A stretch of 64,000 nucleotides of DNA from Rhodocaloribacter litoris (GCF_011682235.2 NZ_CP076718.1:3143868-3207867), one strand, 5' to 3'. Shown: positions 24,137 to 33,101, numbered from the stretch's first letter. Notes: a model not told the origin generated them from the sequence alone. Numbers and translations are program-made.

Positions 24137-25441
24137 TCATGCCGGCTCCAGCCAGTCCCGGTGGGCCTCGAGGCGCCGGCGGAGGAGGTCCGGGCGGCCC
24201 CGGCCGGGGAAGCCGTCCACCCGGTAGGCGGCCAGGGCGTCTGCGGCGTCCGGCGCGGCCCGCGTCCCGACGGCCTGTGCGGCCTTGCGGTAGGCCTCGC
24301 GGAACGGCACGCCGTCGCGGACCAGTTCCAGGGCGTGGGCTGTGGCATACAGCTCGGGTGTGCAGGCTTCAGCCAGCCGCTCGCGGTCGAAACGGAGTCC
24401 GGGCACGACGTGGTTCATCGCCGCGAGCAGGTCGCCGGCCAGCAGGGTGCACCGCATGACGGCCTCTTTGGTCAGCTGGAGGTCGCGGTGGTAGCCCGAG
24501 GGCAGGTTGGCCGGGAGCGTGAGCAGCACGTTCATCTCGGCCAGCAGGCGGTGGTACGTGGCCCGCGCCAGCTCCAGCACGTCGGGGTTCTGCTTCTGCG
24601 GCATGATGCTGCTGCCGGTGCAGTATTCGGCCGGAAGCTCCACGAAGCCGAACTCGGCGCTGTTGAAAAGCACTAGGTCGGACGCCATCCGGTTGAGCGT
24701 GGCGCCCACCTGCACGAGCGCGTGCGCCACGTGCAGTTCCAGCTTGCCGCGCGAGAGCTGGACGGCCGTCACGTGGGTCTGCACGCCGTCGAAGCCCAGC
24801 CGGCGGGCGACCTCCTCACGGGGCAGCTCGAGGTAGGGCACGCCGTACCCGGCGGCGCTCCCCAGCGGCGAGACGTTGACCTGCCCTGCCGCGTGGCGGA
24901 GCGCGTCGAGGTCGGCCAGGAGGCATTCGGCATAGCCCAGCGCCCACTGCCCGGCCGTGGTGGGCATGGCCCGCTGGAGGTGGGTGTAGCCCGGCATCAG
25001 GGCGTCGTCGTAGGCGTCGCCCAGGCGGCAGAGGGCCTCGGCGAGGGCGTGCACCTGCCGGCCCCGCGCCCGGAGTTGCTCGCGGAGAAAGAGACGGAGG
25101 GCGGTCAGCACCTGGTCGTTCCGGGAGCGCCCCGTATGGATCTTCTTACCCACCTCGCCCAGGTGTTCGGTCAGGTACGTCTCGATCACGGTGTGGCAAT
25201 CCTCGTCCGCCGGTGTGACGGTGACGTGGCCGGCTTCGTAGTCTGCGAGAAGCTGCCCCAGGGCGTCTTCGATCCGGGCAAACTCCTCGGCGGAGAGGAG
25301 GCCGATCTGCGCCAGCCCCCAGGCGTGGGCCCGTGTCCCTTCGATGTCGTAGGGCAGCAGAAGCGTATCCCAGCGATAGTCTTCCCCCACGGTGAACCGC
25401 GTCACCCAGTCCTCGACGCGCGTGTCTTTCTGCCAGAGCAT
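24137..25441 (-). CDS. argH: Argininosuccinate lyase
   Basis: 434 residues. Splits argininosuccinate to arginine and fumarate, the last step of the pathway. The signature GSSIMPQKQNPDVLELAR near residue 270 carries the flexible catalytic loop, with TGRSRNDQVLTALRLFLRE near 108 and TAGQWALGYAE near 160. The start ATG at 25441 is 8 bp after the argE stop. It is the last gene of the minus-strand arginine operon. An upstream open frame extends to 26191 but overlaps argE and is not coding. Confidence 0.94.
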   Translation of the reverse strand: MLWQKDTRVEDWVTRFTVGEDYRWDTLLLPYDIEGTRAHAWGLAQIGLLSAEEFARIEDALGQLLADYEAGHVTVTPADEDCHTVIETYLTEHLGEVGKKIHTGRSRNDQVLTALRLFLREQLRARGRQVHALAEALCRLGDAYDDALMPGYTHLQRAMPTTAGQWALGYAECLLADLDALRHAAGQVNVSPLGSAAGYGVPYLELPREEVARRLGFDGVQTHVTAVQLSRGKLELHVAHALVQVGATLNRMASDLVLFNSAEFGFVELPAEYCTGSSIMPQKQNPDVLELARATYHRLLAEMNVLLTLPANLPSGYHRDLQLTKEAVMRCTLLAGDLLAAMNHVVPGLRFDRERLAEACTPELYATAHALELVRDGVPFREAYRKAAQAVGTRAAPDAADALAAYRVDGFPGRGRPDLLRRRLEAHRDWLEPA

Positions 25442-25449
25442 GGGCCTGT

Positions 25450-26526
25450 TCAGGTTGATGCTTCGTGCGTGGAAAAATAGGCCCGGATGATGCGTTTGTA
25501 CACCGCCACGGCCTGCTCGACCTCGGCGACGGCGATGTGCTCGTCGGCGGTGTGGGAGAGGGGGCTCTCGCCGGGCCCGATCTTGACGGTGGGCACGTCG
25601 GCCAGGAAGATCCAGTCGGAGGCCGTGGGTGAGCCGAAGGGCTCGGCCTCGGGGAGCGCGGTGCGGCAGGCCCGCACGATGCGGGCGTCGGGCGACGTGG
25701 CGACGGGGATGAGGCGCTTGCTGTAGACCTCCACGTCGGACTCGACGTGCCGGGCGATGTATTCGGTCAGTTCCTTGTGCGTGTAGGCGGGCGTGGAGCG
25801 GATGTCGAGCGTGAGGGTGCACCGGTCCGGGATGACGTTGTTCTTCGTCCCGCCCTCGATCATGGTGACGTTGACGGTGGGGGGGCCGAGGAACGGGTCG
25901 GCGCGGTCGAACGTGAGGCGCTGGAGGGCGAGCACGTCGCGGGCGGCGCGGACGATGGCGTTGTCGCCCAGGTGGGCGCGGGCGGCGTGGGCGCTCCGTC
26001 CACGGGCGTGGAGCTTCAGGATGAGCAGCCCCTTCTGGGCCACGCAGGGCCGCAGGCCGGTGGGCTCGCCGACGAGGGCGGCGGAGAGTGGCGGCAGGTG
26101 GGGGCGCAGGTCCTGCAGGCCGTTGTAGCCGCCCCCGCCTTCCTCGCAGGCCGTCAGCGCCAGCAGGAGGCGGCCGTTCCGGGGCTGCCACCCCTCGTGC
26201 GCCAGGTCGAGGAGCGCCGTCATCATGGCCGCGCCGCTGGCTTTGGCATCCACGGCACCGCGTCCGTAGAGCCGGCCGTCCACCTCGGTAGGGGTGAAGG
26301 GGTCGTAGGGATGGTCTTCGGAGGGGGGCACGACGTCCAGGTGGGAGTTGAGCAGGAGCGTGTCCGGCCCTTCGCCCAGCCAGGCGTAGACGTTGTTGGC
26401 GTGGCGCCCCACGTGCACCCCGGCGGCCCGCAGCCGGGCCTCCACGAAGTCGGCGATCGGGCCTTCTTCGAGGCTGAGCGAGGGGAAGCGGATCAGGTCC
26501 TTCAGGAGGGCGACGGCGTCGGACAT
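25450..26526 (-). CDS. argE: M20 family acyl-ornithine/acyl-citrulline deacylase
   Basis: 358-residue M20 zinc peptidase fold. Metal and catalytic motifs: LLNSHLDVVPPS (first His and Asp) near 66, YGRGAVDAKASG with the bridging Asp near 95, TACEEGGGG with the catalytic and ligand Glu near 125, and a final His in ESPLSHTADEH. Next to an acyl-ornithine transcarbamylase, its likely substrate is N-acyl-citrulline rather than N-acetylornithine; this follows from pathway logic, not from a residue I can point to. It starts 4 bp after the argB stop. Confidence 0.85.
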   Translation of the reverse strand: MSDAVALLKDLIRFPSLSLEEGPIADFVEARLRAAGVHVGRHANNVYAWLGEGPDTLLLNSHLDVVPPSEDHPYDPFTPTEVDGRLYGRGAVDAKASGAAMMTALLDLAHEGWQPRNGRLLLALTACEEGGGGYNGLQDLRPHLPPLSAALVGEPTGLRPCVAQKGLLILKLHARGRSAHAARAHLGDNAIVRAARDVLALQRLTFDRADPFLGPPTVNVTMIEGGTKNNVIPDRCTLTLDIRSTPAYTHKELTEYIARHVESDVEVYSKRLIPVATSPDARIVRACRTALPEAEPFGSPTASDWIFLADVPTVKIGPGESPLSHTADEHIAVAEVEQAVAVYKRIIRAYFSTHEAST

Positions 26527-26530
26527 GGCT

Positions 26531-27343
26531 TCACGGGAGGATGCGCGTGGCGCGGCGGCGTTCGAGCAGGTCGTCCGGCGCGAGGACATACACGTCGGGG
26601 ATGCCGGCCCGGAGGGCTTCGAAGGCGACGGCGAGCTTGACGCGCATGCCGCCCTGGATCCACCCGTCGGCCACGCCCCGCTCGAACGTGGCGGCGTCGC
26701 ACCGGTCGAGGAGGGAAGCCGGATCGGACGGGGTGCGACGGAGGCCGCCGGCTTCGGTCACCAGGAGGAAGGCGGCGGCCCCGAGGGCGGTGGCCAGGTG
26801 CCGGGCCACGGTGTCGGCATTGACGTTGTACACCTGCCCGGCTGCGTCGATGCCGAGCGGCGCGATCACCGGGACGAAGCCGCCGGCCAGCAGGGCCGCG
26901 ACGATGCCGGGGCGCACGGCCTCTACGTCGCCCACCCAGCCGAAGTCCACCGTCTCGCCGTCGACCTGCCAGGGGGGGCGGCGGACGACGCGGACCAGCC
27001 CGCCGTCGGCGCCGGAGAGGCCGGCGGCCGGCACCCCGTGGCGGTGCGCCTGGGCCACCAGGTGGGTGTTCAACTCACCCCGCAGGGTCCACCGGATGAT
27101 GTCGAGGTCGAGGTCGGACGTCACGCGGCGTCCGTGGACGATGCGGGGCTCGTGCCCCAGTCGCCGCGCCATGGCTGTGGCCTGCGGCCCGCCGCCGTGT
27201 ACCAGCACCACCGGCGTCGTCTCACGCAGCCGTGCCACGGCCGCCCACAGCGGATCGAGCCGCTCCGGCTCGGCCACGAGCGCCCCGCCCACCTTGACGA
27301 CGACGGGCCGGGCGGCCTCCCTTCCATGGGGGTTCAACGACAT
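26531..27343 (-). CDS. argB: N-acetylglutamate kinase
   Basis: 270 residues, amino-acid kinase fold. The N-terminal VVVKVGGALVAE and VLVHGGGPQATAMA hold the nucleotide and acyl-glutamate contacts; VIAPLGIDAAGQVYNVNADT near 165 and the WIQGGMRVKL segment near 230 are conserved. It phosphorylates N-acylglutamate, second step of the pathway, and is often arginine-inhibited in organisms with the cyclic route. Given the transcarbamylase present, the acyl group could be acetyl or succinyl. Start ATG at 27343 is 20 bp after the argF' stop. Confidence 0.92.
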   Translation of the reverse strand: MSLNPHGREAARPVVVKVGGALVAEPERLDPLWAAVARLRETTPVVLVHGGGPQATAMARRLGHEPRIVHGRRVTSDLDLDIIRWTLRGELNTHLVAQAHRHGVPAAGLSGADGGLVRVVRRPPWQVDGETVDFGWVGDVEAVRPGIVAALLAGGFVPVIAPLGIDAAGQVYNVNADTVARHLATALGAAAFLLVTEAGGLRRTPSDPASLLDRCDAATFERGVADGWIQGGMRVKLAVAFEALRAGIPDVYVLAPDDLLERRRATRILP

Positions 27344-27363
27344 GGTTGATGGCCGGGAATGGT

Positions 27364-28413
27364 TCAGTCCAGGACGAAGGCGGGGCCGAAGACCTCCAAC
27401 CGGGGATGCGGGAGCCCCCACAGGTGTTCGAGGATGGCTTTCTGGGCGTGCAGGCGGAACTCGGCCTGGAGCAGGTGGATCGCCTGCGGCCCGTCGAGGA
27501 CGGCGTCGTCCACCACCACCCCGCGCCGGACGGGCAGGCAGTGCATGAAGACCCCGTCGCGGGTGCGGGCCATCCGTTCGGCCGTCACGCGCCAGCCCCG
27601 GTGCGACGCGCGCAGGGCCGCCTCGGCGTCGGGGTCCGTGTACCGAAGCCGCCCGCCCCAGGCTTTGGCGTAGATCACCTCGGCCCCGTCGTAGGCCGCG
27701 TCCGGGTCGTCCGTCTCCTCCACGGCCGTGCCGTGGGCGGCCGCATACGCCCGCGCCGTTTCCATGACGCCCTCATCCAGCTCGAACCCCGCGGGACGGG
27801 CTACGGTGACGTGCATCCCCAGCCGGGCCGCCGCCAGCAGGGCCGAGTTCGGGACGGCCATGGGCAGCGCCTTCGGGTGATACGCCCAGGTCAGCACGAA
27901 CCGCCGGCCCCGGACGTCGCCGTCGAAGCGGGTGGCGAGGGTGGCGGCGTCGGCCAGGGCCTGGCAGGGGTGGTAGAAGGCGGACTCCAGGTTGACCACG
28001 GGCACGCCGGCATGGCGGGCGAAGGTGTGCAGCAGGGCGTCGGTGCGGTCCTGCTCATAGTCGGTGCCGGAGGCGAAGAGGCGCACGCCGAGGGCGTCGT
28101 AGTACCGCGACAGCACCCCCACGGCCTCGCGGATGTGCTCGGCCTCGTCGCCGTCCATCACCCCCTCGCCCCAGGCAAAGCCCCACGTGCCGGAGCCTGG
28201 CGTGATCGTCGTGGCGTGGGCGCCGAGTTGCACGGCCGCCAGCTCCATCGACGTGCGCGTGCGGAGCGAAGGATTGAAGAAAATCAGCGCAATGCTCTTG
28301 CCGCGGGCGGCCTCCGTCCACGTCTTCCCGGCCCGGTAGTGGGCCACGGCGGCCGTCAGGCACCGCCTCCATGTCGCGTCATCGAGCAAATGCCAGTCGA
28401 GCAGGTGGGGCAT
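27364..28413 (-). CDS. N-acyl-ornithine transcarbamylase (AOTCase/SOTCase type, ArgF')
   Basis: 349 residues. Carbamoyl-phosphate motif is FFNPSLRTRTS near residue 45 and the ornithine-side motif is MHCLPVRRG near 290. The segments TWAYHPKALPMAVPNSAL and IYAKAWGG, and the GVMDGDEAEHIREA loop near 84-97, match N-acetyl- or N-succinylornithine transcarbamylases rather than ordinary ArgF. In this loop the specificity position (Glu92 in the Xanthomonas acetyl enzyme, Pro90 in the Bacteroides succinyl enzyme, from memory) is Ala91. This implies acylated citrulline as an intermediate, with ArgE acting after it. Preceded by a heptamer-repeat spacer of 107 bp after argD. Confidence 0.85.
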   Translation of the reverse strand: MPHLLDWHLLDDATWRRCLTAAVAHYRAGKTWTEAARGKSIALIFFNPSLRTRTSMELAAVQLGAHATTITPGSGTWGFAWGEGVMDGDEAEHIREAVGVLSRYYDALGVRLFASGTDYEQDRTDALLHTFARHAGVPVVNLESAFYHPCQALADAATLATRFDGDVRGRRFVLTWAYHPKALPMAVPNSALLAAARLGMHVTVARPAGFELDEGVMETARAYAAAHGTAVEETDDPDAAYDGAEVIYAKAWGGRLRYTDPDAEAALRASHRGWRVTAERMARTRDGVFMHCLPVRRGVVVDDAVLDGPQAIHLLQAEFRLHAQKAILEHLWGLPHPRLEVFGPAFVLD

Positions 28414-28438
28414 GCGGTTCTAGGGTTTACGGGTTTCG

Positions 28439-28473
28439 CGTTGAACGTTGGACGTTGAACGTTGGACGTTGGA
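28439..28473. repeat. Tandem heptamer repeat (CGTTGRA)x5 inside the arg operon
   Basis: Five contiguous heptamers, alternating CGTTGAA and CGTTGGA, between argD and argF'. A related run occurs at 53393-53420 between ettA and intI. The same type of short tandem is seen in intergenic DNA of other Bacteroidota-like genomes. It is the only sizeable gap within the operon (107 bp). Confidence 0.7.
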
Positions 28474-28520
28474 CTACTCCCGCATCGTCGTGTATAGTTC
28501 ATGATGAGCGGAACCAATCC

Positions 28521-29705
28521 TCAGGCGCCGGGAACGGCCTCATCCTGGTAGACCGCGAGGAACGTTTCGATGAACGTGTCGAGGGCGTCGTCCGGGGTGT
28601 TGAGGGGGGGCATGAGACGGAGGACGTTCGGATCGTCGGCGCCGCCGGCCAGGATGCCGGCTTCGCGGAGGCGGGCGATGACGGGACGGGCGGGGCCGTC
28701 GAGGACGAGGCCGAGGAGGCAGCCCCGCCCGCGCACCGCCCGCACGTGCGGCGCCAGGGCCGTGGCGAGGCGTGCGTGGATTGCCTCGGCCCGGGCCATG
28801 AGGGCCTCGTCCCGGATCGTCTCCAGCGTGGCCGTCACCGCCGCCATAGCCAGCATCCCCCCGCCGAAGGTCGTCCCCTGGTCGCCGGGCTTCACGGTGG
28901 CGGCGATGGCGTCGGCGACGAGCACCGCCCCGACGGGCACGCCCGAGCCGAGGCTCTTCGCCAGCGTGATCAGGTCGGGCCGCACGCCGAGCTGCTCGGC
29001 GATGGAGAACGTGCCGGTGCGCCCCACGCCGGTCTGCACCTCGTCGAAGATCAGGGCCACGCCGTGCCGGTCGCACAGCCGCCGGAGTTCCTCGAAGTAG
29101 GCCGGTGGCGCCTCGGTGACGCCGGCCATGCTCTGGATGGGCTCCAGGATGACCGCGCCGATGTCGTTCCGCCCGGCCAGCACGCGGGCCACGGCGTCGG
29201 CGTCGCCGAAGGGGACGAACGTCGTCTCGGGAAGCACGGCGGCGTAGGGCTCCCGGTACTTCGGGTTCCACGTCACGGCCAGGCTGCCGAGCGTGCGCCC
29301 GTGGAAGCCGCCCTCGGTGGCGATCACGCCGGGTTTGCCCGTCCACGTGCGGGCGAGTTTCAGGGCCGTCTCGTTGGCCTCGGTGCCCGAGTTGCAGAAG
29401 AAGACGTGGCGCAACCCTTCCGGCGCCATCGAGGCCAGGAGCGCCGCCGCCCGCGCCCGGACGGGGCTATAGACCACGTTCGAGTAGAACATCAGCGTGG
29501 CCGCCTGCGCCTGCACGGCCTCGACGACGCGCGGCGGGCAATGGCCGAGCAGGGTAACGCAGTGCCCGCCGTAGAAATCGAGGTAGCGGTTTCCGTCCGT
29601 GTCCCACACGTAGATCCCCTCGCCACGCTCGAGCGCGATGGGGTACTTGGCATACGTGGGGATCTGGAACGAGTCTTCGAGGCGGAGGATGTCCGGGGTG
29701 TTCAT
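28521..29705 (-). CDS. argD: Acetylornithine (acyl-ornithine) aminotransferase
   Basis: 394 residues, class III PLP aminotransferase. FFCNSGTEANETALKLAR near residue 100, GGFHGRTLGSLAVT near 130, the cofactor-binding Asp in LIFDEVQTGVGRTG near 220, and the PLP lysine in LAKSLGSGVPVGA near 248 are all present. Transfers the amino group from glutamate to N-acylglutamate semialdehyde. Its ATG (29705) overlaps the argC stop by 4 bp (ATGA), so translation is probably coupled. Confidence 0.92.
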   Translation of the reverse strand: MNTPDILRLEDSFQIPTYAKYPIALERGEGIYVWDTDGNRYLDFYGGHCVTLLGHCPPRVVEAVQAQAATLMFYSNVVYSPVRARAAALLASMAPEGLRHVFFCNSGTEANETALKLARTWTGKPGVIATEGGFHGRTLGSLAVTWNPKYREPYAAVLPETTFVPFGDADAVARVLAGRNDIGAVILEPIQSMAGVTEAPPAYFEELRRLCDRHGVALIFDEVQTGVGRTGTFSIAEQLGVRPDLITLAKSLGSGVPVGAVLVADAIAATVKPGDQGTTFGGGMLAMAAVTATLETIRDEALMARAEAIHARLATALAPHVRAVRGRGCLLGLVLDGPARPVIARLREAGILAGGADDPNVLRLMPPLNTPDDALDTFIETFLAVYQDEAVPGA

Positions 29706-30769
29706 GGGGTGATGGCGGGGTTGGATACCGGAGTGGGGAGGAGGCCGGCCGTCTCGGGCAGGCCCAGGACGAGGTTCATGTTCTGGACGGCCTGGCTGGC
29801 CGCCCCTTTGAGGAGGTTGTCCAGGGCGAAGCCCACGACGAGGTGGCCGTCGCGGAGGGTCCAGCCGAGGTCGCAGAAGGGCGTGCCCACGGCGTACCGC
29901 AGTTCGGGGAGGGTGCCGGGCCAGCAGCGCACCGCCGGGGCGGCGGCATAGGCGTCTTCGTACCAGGTGGCGATGTCGGCTTCGGTGAGGCCGCCCGGCA
30001 GCGCGATGTGGGCCGTCCCCCAGATGCCGCGCGTCCAGGGGCCGGAGACGGGCACGAAGGCCACGTGGGCGTTCGGTCCCAGCGTCTGGAGCACCTCGGG
30101 CAGGTGCTGGTGGGCGAGCACCTTGTAGGCCCGCACGTTCCCGTCGCGGGTGGGGAAGTGGGTGGTGGAAGAGGGACGGGTGCCCGAGCCGGAAGCGCCC
30201 GTCAGGGCCGTCACGGCGGCGTCGAGGCGGGGCAGATGGCGGGCGAGCGGCCAGAGCGCCAGCGCCAGCCCCGTGGCGAAGCAGCCGGGGTTGGCGATGT
30301 ACGGCGTGGCGTACGGGGCGTGGACCTCCGGCAGCCCGTAGGCAAAGTCGGAGAGCCGTTCGGGTGCCGGGTGGCTGAAGCCGAACCACCGGTCGTAGAC
30401 GTCCGGGTCGCGGAAGCGGAAGTCGGCGCTCAGGTCCACGATGGCGCCTGCGTAGCCGGCCTCGAGCAGGCTGGCCACGGCCCGCGCTCCCTGCCCGTGC
30501 TCGGCCGCGATGAAGACGACGTCGAGCGTGTCGAGCGGCAGGTCGTCGCCGTCGGAGAAGGCCAGGTCGGTCTGGCCGCGCAGGGCCGGGTGGGCCGTCC
30601 AGACGGGCTGCCCGGCAAAGGTGCGGCTGGTGACGACCTCGAGCGTGACGTGTGGGTGTGCGGTGAGCAGGCGGATCAGCTCGCCGCCCGCGTAGCCGGC
30701 GCCGTGGAGGAGGGCCACCCGGGCCGGTGGCCGGTCGGTCGAGGTTTCGCGGAACGGTGGGTTGGTCAT
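29702..30769 (-). CDS. argC: N-acetyl-gamma-glutamyl-phosphate reductase
   Basis: 355 residues. Rossmann motif VALLHGAGYAGGELIRLL near residue 18 and the catalytic cysteine in YIANPGCFATG near 150. SGASGSGTRPS-like ALTGASGSGTRPSSTTHF and the His of AHQHLPEV follow as expected. It reduces N-acylglutamyl phosphate with NADPH. It overlaps the upstream P-loop gene by 4 bp and argD by 4 bp, showing tight coupling of three genes. Confidence 0.92.
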   Translation of the reverse strand: MTNPPFRETSTDRPPARVALLHGAGYAGGELIRLLTAHPHVTLEVVTSRTFAGQPVWTAHPALRGQTDLAFSDGDDLPLDTLDVVFIAAEHGQGARAVASLLEAGYAGAIVDLSADFRFRDPDVYDRWFGFSHPAPERLSDFAYGLPEVHAPYATPYIANPGCFATGLALALWPLARHLPRLDAAVTALTGASGSGTRPSSTTHFPTRDGNVRAYKVLAHQHLPEVLQTLGPNAHVAFVPVSGPWTRGIWGTAHIALPGGLTEADIATWYEDAYAAAPAVRCWPGTLPELRYAVGTPFCDLGWTLRDGHLVVGFALDNLLKGAASQAVQNMNLVLGLPETAGLLPTPVSNPAITP

Positions 30770-31875
30770 AGGGCGACTCCGGCAAGGGCGTAGGGGACGG
30801 TGGAGAGCGAAGCGCCGGCCACGGCGCGGGCGACCGTCTCGACGAGCGCCCCGGTGTCCTGCAGGGCGTTGTGCGCCGGGATGCCGAGCGCGTTTTGAAT
30901 ATACTGCTTGCCGACGGCGTTGTCCGTCACCGGGCCGACGATGGCCGTGATCGGGGCGCGGTAGCGGTCGCGGAAGAGGTGGTCGGCGGCCCAGGCCCCG
31001 GCCAGGTCGGTGGCGGCGACCACGTGGGCCCGCGTGAAGCGCTGCAACTCCTTGTCCAGCAGCAGGTCGTCGACGCCATAGTAGCCGATGAAGCCGTCGC
31101 CCAGTTCGAGGACGATCACGTCCGGGACGGCTTCGTTCAGGTGGGCGATGATGCCCTTGGCGAAGGGGGCCATGTCCTTGTTCGTCGAGGCCACCACGCC
31201 GGCGTCGTTGAACGTGGCGCAGGCCACGGCGCCGCTTTCCTGCATCATCCGCACGTCACGGCGGAGGGAGGCCCCGGTGAGCTTGGCGGCCGCCACGCGC
31301 CAGCCCCGTTCCGTCAGCCCCCGCACGATGTGCGCGGCGGCGTGCGTCTTGCCGGTGTTCATCGCCGTGCCGCTGACCATCACGAGCGGGGCCGAGTGGG
31401 AGAGCGTAAAGGCGGGTTCGAGCGCGTAGTCCTGGATGCGGGCGTGGGCCCGGGTATCGTCCAGCTCGACGAGCGCGGCGCCGAGCACCTCCACGCGCAG
31501 CGCCGGCCCCAGGTCGGGGTGGTCGGAGGTGCACAGCCCGATGATGCCGCCCATGTTGAGCAGGTGGAGCACGTCGCCGGGGGCGATGCGGCGGGGGATG
31601 CGGCCGCTGTATCCCTTCAGGGCCTGCCGCTCGCCCAGCGTGCCGACGAACACCATGTCTTTTCGGACGGTGTGGAACGTGCCGTCGGCGGCTTCGAGCT
31701 GGTTGTAGCCCTGTTTGTCTTCGAGCGCCCGCACCACCACACAGTACCCCTCCTCGGCGACGAGGTAGGGGGCGACGGCGACGGGGTTGGTGAGCGGGCA
31801 CCGGCCGGTGCTGGAGGCGATGAGGTCGACCGGCCGGCGATGCCGGCCGTTGGAGGCAAGGATGGAAAGGGGCAT
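30766..31875 (-). CDS. P-loop protein of unknown function embedded in the arginine operon
   Basis: 369 residues. About 150 N-terminal residues form a beta-rich region (GDVLHLLNMGGIIGLCTSD), then a P-loop domain with Walker A SGTAMNTGKTHAAA near residue 177, in the style of dethiobiotin synthetase/MobB/DUF1611 proteins, and VIVLELGDGFIGYYGVDDLL as a probable Walker B region. The gene starts 2 bp after the argG stop and overlaps argC by 4 bp, so it is an integral operon member. No argA or argJ is present, so a link to acyl-glutamate supply or to regulation is possible but purely speculative. Confidence 0.7.
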   Translation of the reverse strand: MPLSILASNGRHRRPVDLIASSTGRCPLTNPVAVAPYLVAEEGYCVVVRALEDKQGYNQLEAADGTFHTVRKDMVFVGTLGERQALKGYSGRIPRRIAPGDVLHLLNMGGIIGLCTSDHPDLGPALRVEVLGAALVELDDTRAHARIQDYALEPAFTLSHSAPLVMVSGTAMNTGKTHAAAHIVRGLTERGWRVAAAKLTGASLRRDVRMMQESGAVACATFNDAGVVASTNKDMAPFAKGIIAHLNEAVPDVIVLELGDGFIGYYGVDDLLLDKELQRFTRAHVVAATDLAGAWAADHLFRDRYRAPITAIVGPVTDNAVGKQYIQNALGIPAHNALQDTGALVETVARAVAGASLSTVPYALAGVAL

Positions 31876-31877
31876 CG

Positions 31878-33101
31878 CTACGTGTCTTTCTGGGTGGGGG
31901 TGGAGACGGCGCCCTGACGGGCCCGGTGGGCGAGGTAGGCCTGCAGGCCGTAGATCCGTGTGAAGCCGCGGGCGTCGCGGGCGTCCCAGAGCTGGTTCGT
32001 CTCGCCGTAGGTGGCCACGCCCGCGTCGAACATGGAGTGGGGGCTGTCGCAGCCGAGGACGCTCACCTGCCCCTTGTGCAGGCGCACCCGCACGGTGCCG
32101 GTGACGACCTCCTGCGAGGCGTCGAGGAACGCCTCGATGTCCCGCATGACGGGGTCGAAGTATTGCGCGCCGTGGAGCATCATCCCGTAGAAGTCGGCCA
32201 GGTGGTTCTTCTGGAACTGCTGCCACTGGGTCAGCACGATCTTCTCCAGCTCCCGGTGGGCGGTGATGAGGATGAGGGGGGCCGGGGCTTCGAAGGCCAC
32301 CCGCCCCTTGATGCCCAGGATGGTGTCGCCCACGTGGATGCCGCGCCCGACGCCGTGCCGGGCACCCAGGTCGTTGAGCGTCTCGATGAGCGTCACCGGG
32401 TCGAGCGTGCCCCCGTCGAGGGCCACGGGCAGGCCCTTCTCGAACGCGATCGTCAGGTCGAGCGGCGCGTCCGGCGCCTCGGCCGGGGCGACGGTGTCCG
32501 GGTAGGCCGCCTCGGGCAGCGGGTCGTGCGTGGTGAGCGTCTCGCGCCCGCCGATGGTGGTGCCCCAGAGGCCCTTGTTGATCGAGTACGTCGCCTTCTC
32601 GGCCGAGGCATGGAAGCCCCGCTCGGTCAGGTAGGCGGCCGTCTCGGGGCGGCTCAGCCCCAGGTCGCGGATGGGGGTGAGGATCTCGAGGTCGCCGCCG
32701 AGGATGCGCAGGGCCACGTCGAAGCGGACCTGGTCGTTGCCGGCGCCGGTGGAGCCGTGCGCCACGGCCCGGGCGCCGAGCTGGCGGGCGGCCTCCGCCA
32801 CGTGCCGGGCCTGCACCACCCGCTCGGGTCCCACGCACAGCGGGTAGACGCCGCCGCGCAGCACGTTGCCCTTGATGAGGTAGCTCAGGAGGTCGTCGTA
32901 GAGGTCGCGCCGGGCGTCGAGGGTCAGGTGCTTCGCCGCGCCGAGCTCGAGCGCCTTCGCCTCGAGTGCCGCCGCCTCCTCGGCCGTGAGGCCGCCGGTG
33001 TTCACGGTGACGGTGTACACCGGCTCGCCGTAGGTCTCGGCCAGGTAGGGGACGCAGAAGGACGTGTCGAGCCCGCCGCTGAAGGCCAGTACGATGGACA
33101 T
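31878..33101 (-). CDS. argG: Argininosuccinate synthase
   Basis: 407 residues. Ligates citrulline and aspartate with ATP. The N-terminal PP-loop LAFSGGLDTS starts at residue 5; the citrulline/aspartate-binding segment HGSTGAGNDQVRF is near 117, ATYSINKGLWGTTIGG near 172, and GRGIHVGDTILGIKGRVAFE near 260. The start at 33101 gives the standard MSIVLAFSGG. The same frame is open upstream to 33203 through the attenuator; I reject that extension because no family member starts that way. First enzyme gene of the operon, 32 bp after the leader terminator. Confidence 0.95.
   Translation of the reverse strand: MSIVLAFSGGLDTSFCVPYLAETYGEPVYTVTVNTGGLTAEEAAALEAKALELGAAKHLTLDARRDLYDDLLSYLIKGNVLRGGVYPLCVGPERVVQARHVAEAARQLGARAVAHGSTGAGNDQVRFDVALRILGGDLEILTPIRDLGLSRPETAAYLTERGFHASAEKATYSINKGLWGTTIGGRETLTTHDPLPEAAYPDTVAPAEAPDAPLDLTIAFEKGLPVALDGGTLDPVTLIETLNDLGARHGVGRGIHVGDTILGIKGRVAFEAPAPLILITAHRELEKIVLTQWQQFQKNHLADFYGMMLHGAQYFDPVMRDIEAFLDASQEVVTGTVRVRLHKGQVSVLGCDSPHSMFDAGVATYGETNQLWDARDARGFTRIYGLQAYLAHRARQGAVSTPTQKDT

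Noticed and set aside
28439-28473. Possible CRISPR-like or short tandem CRISPR remnant
   Set aside because: Seven-base units without spacers; no cas genes.
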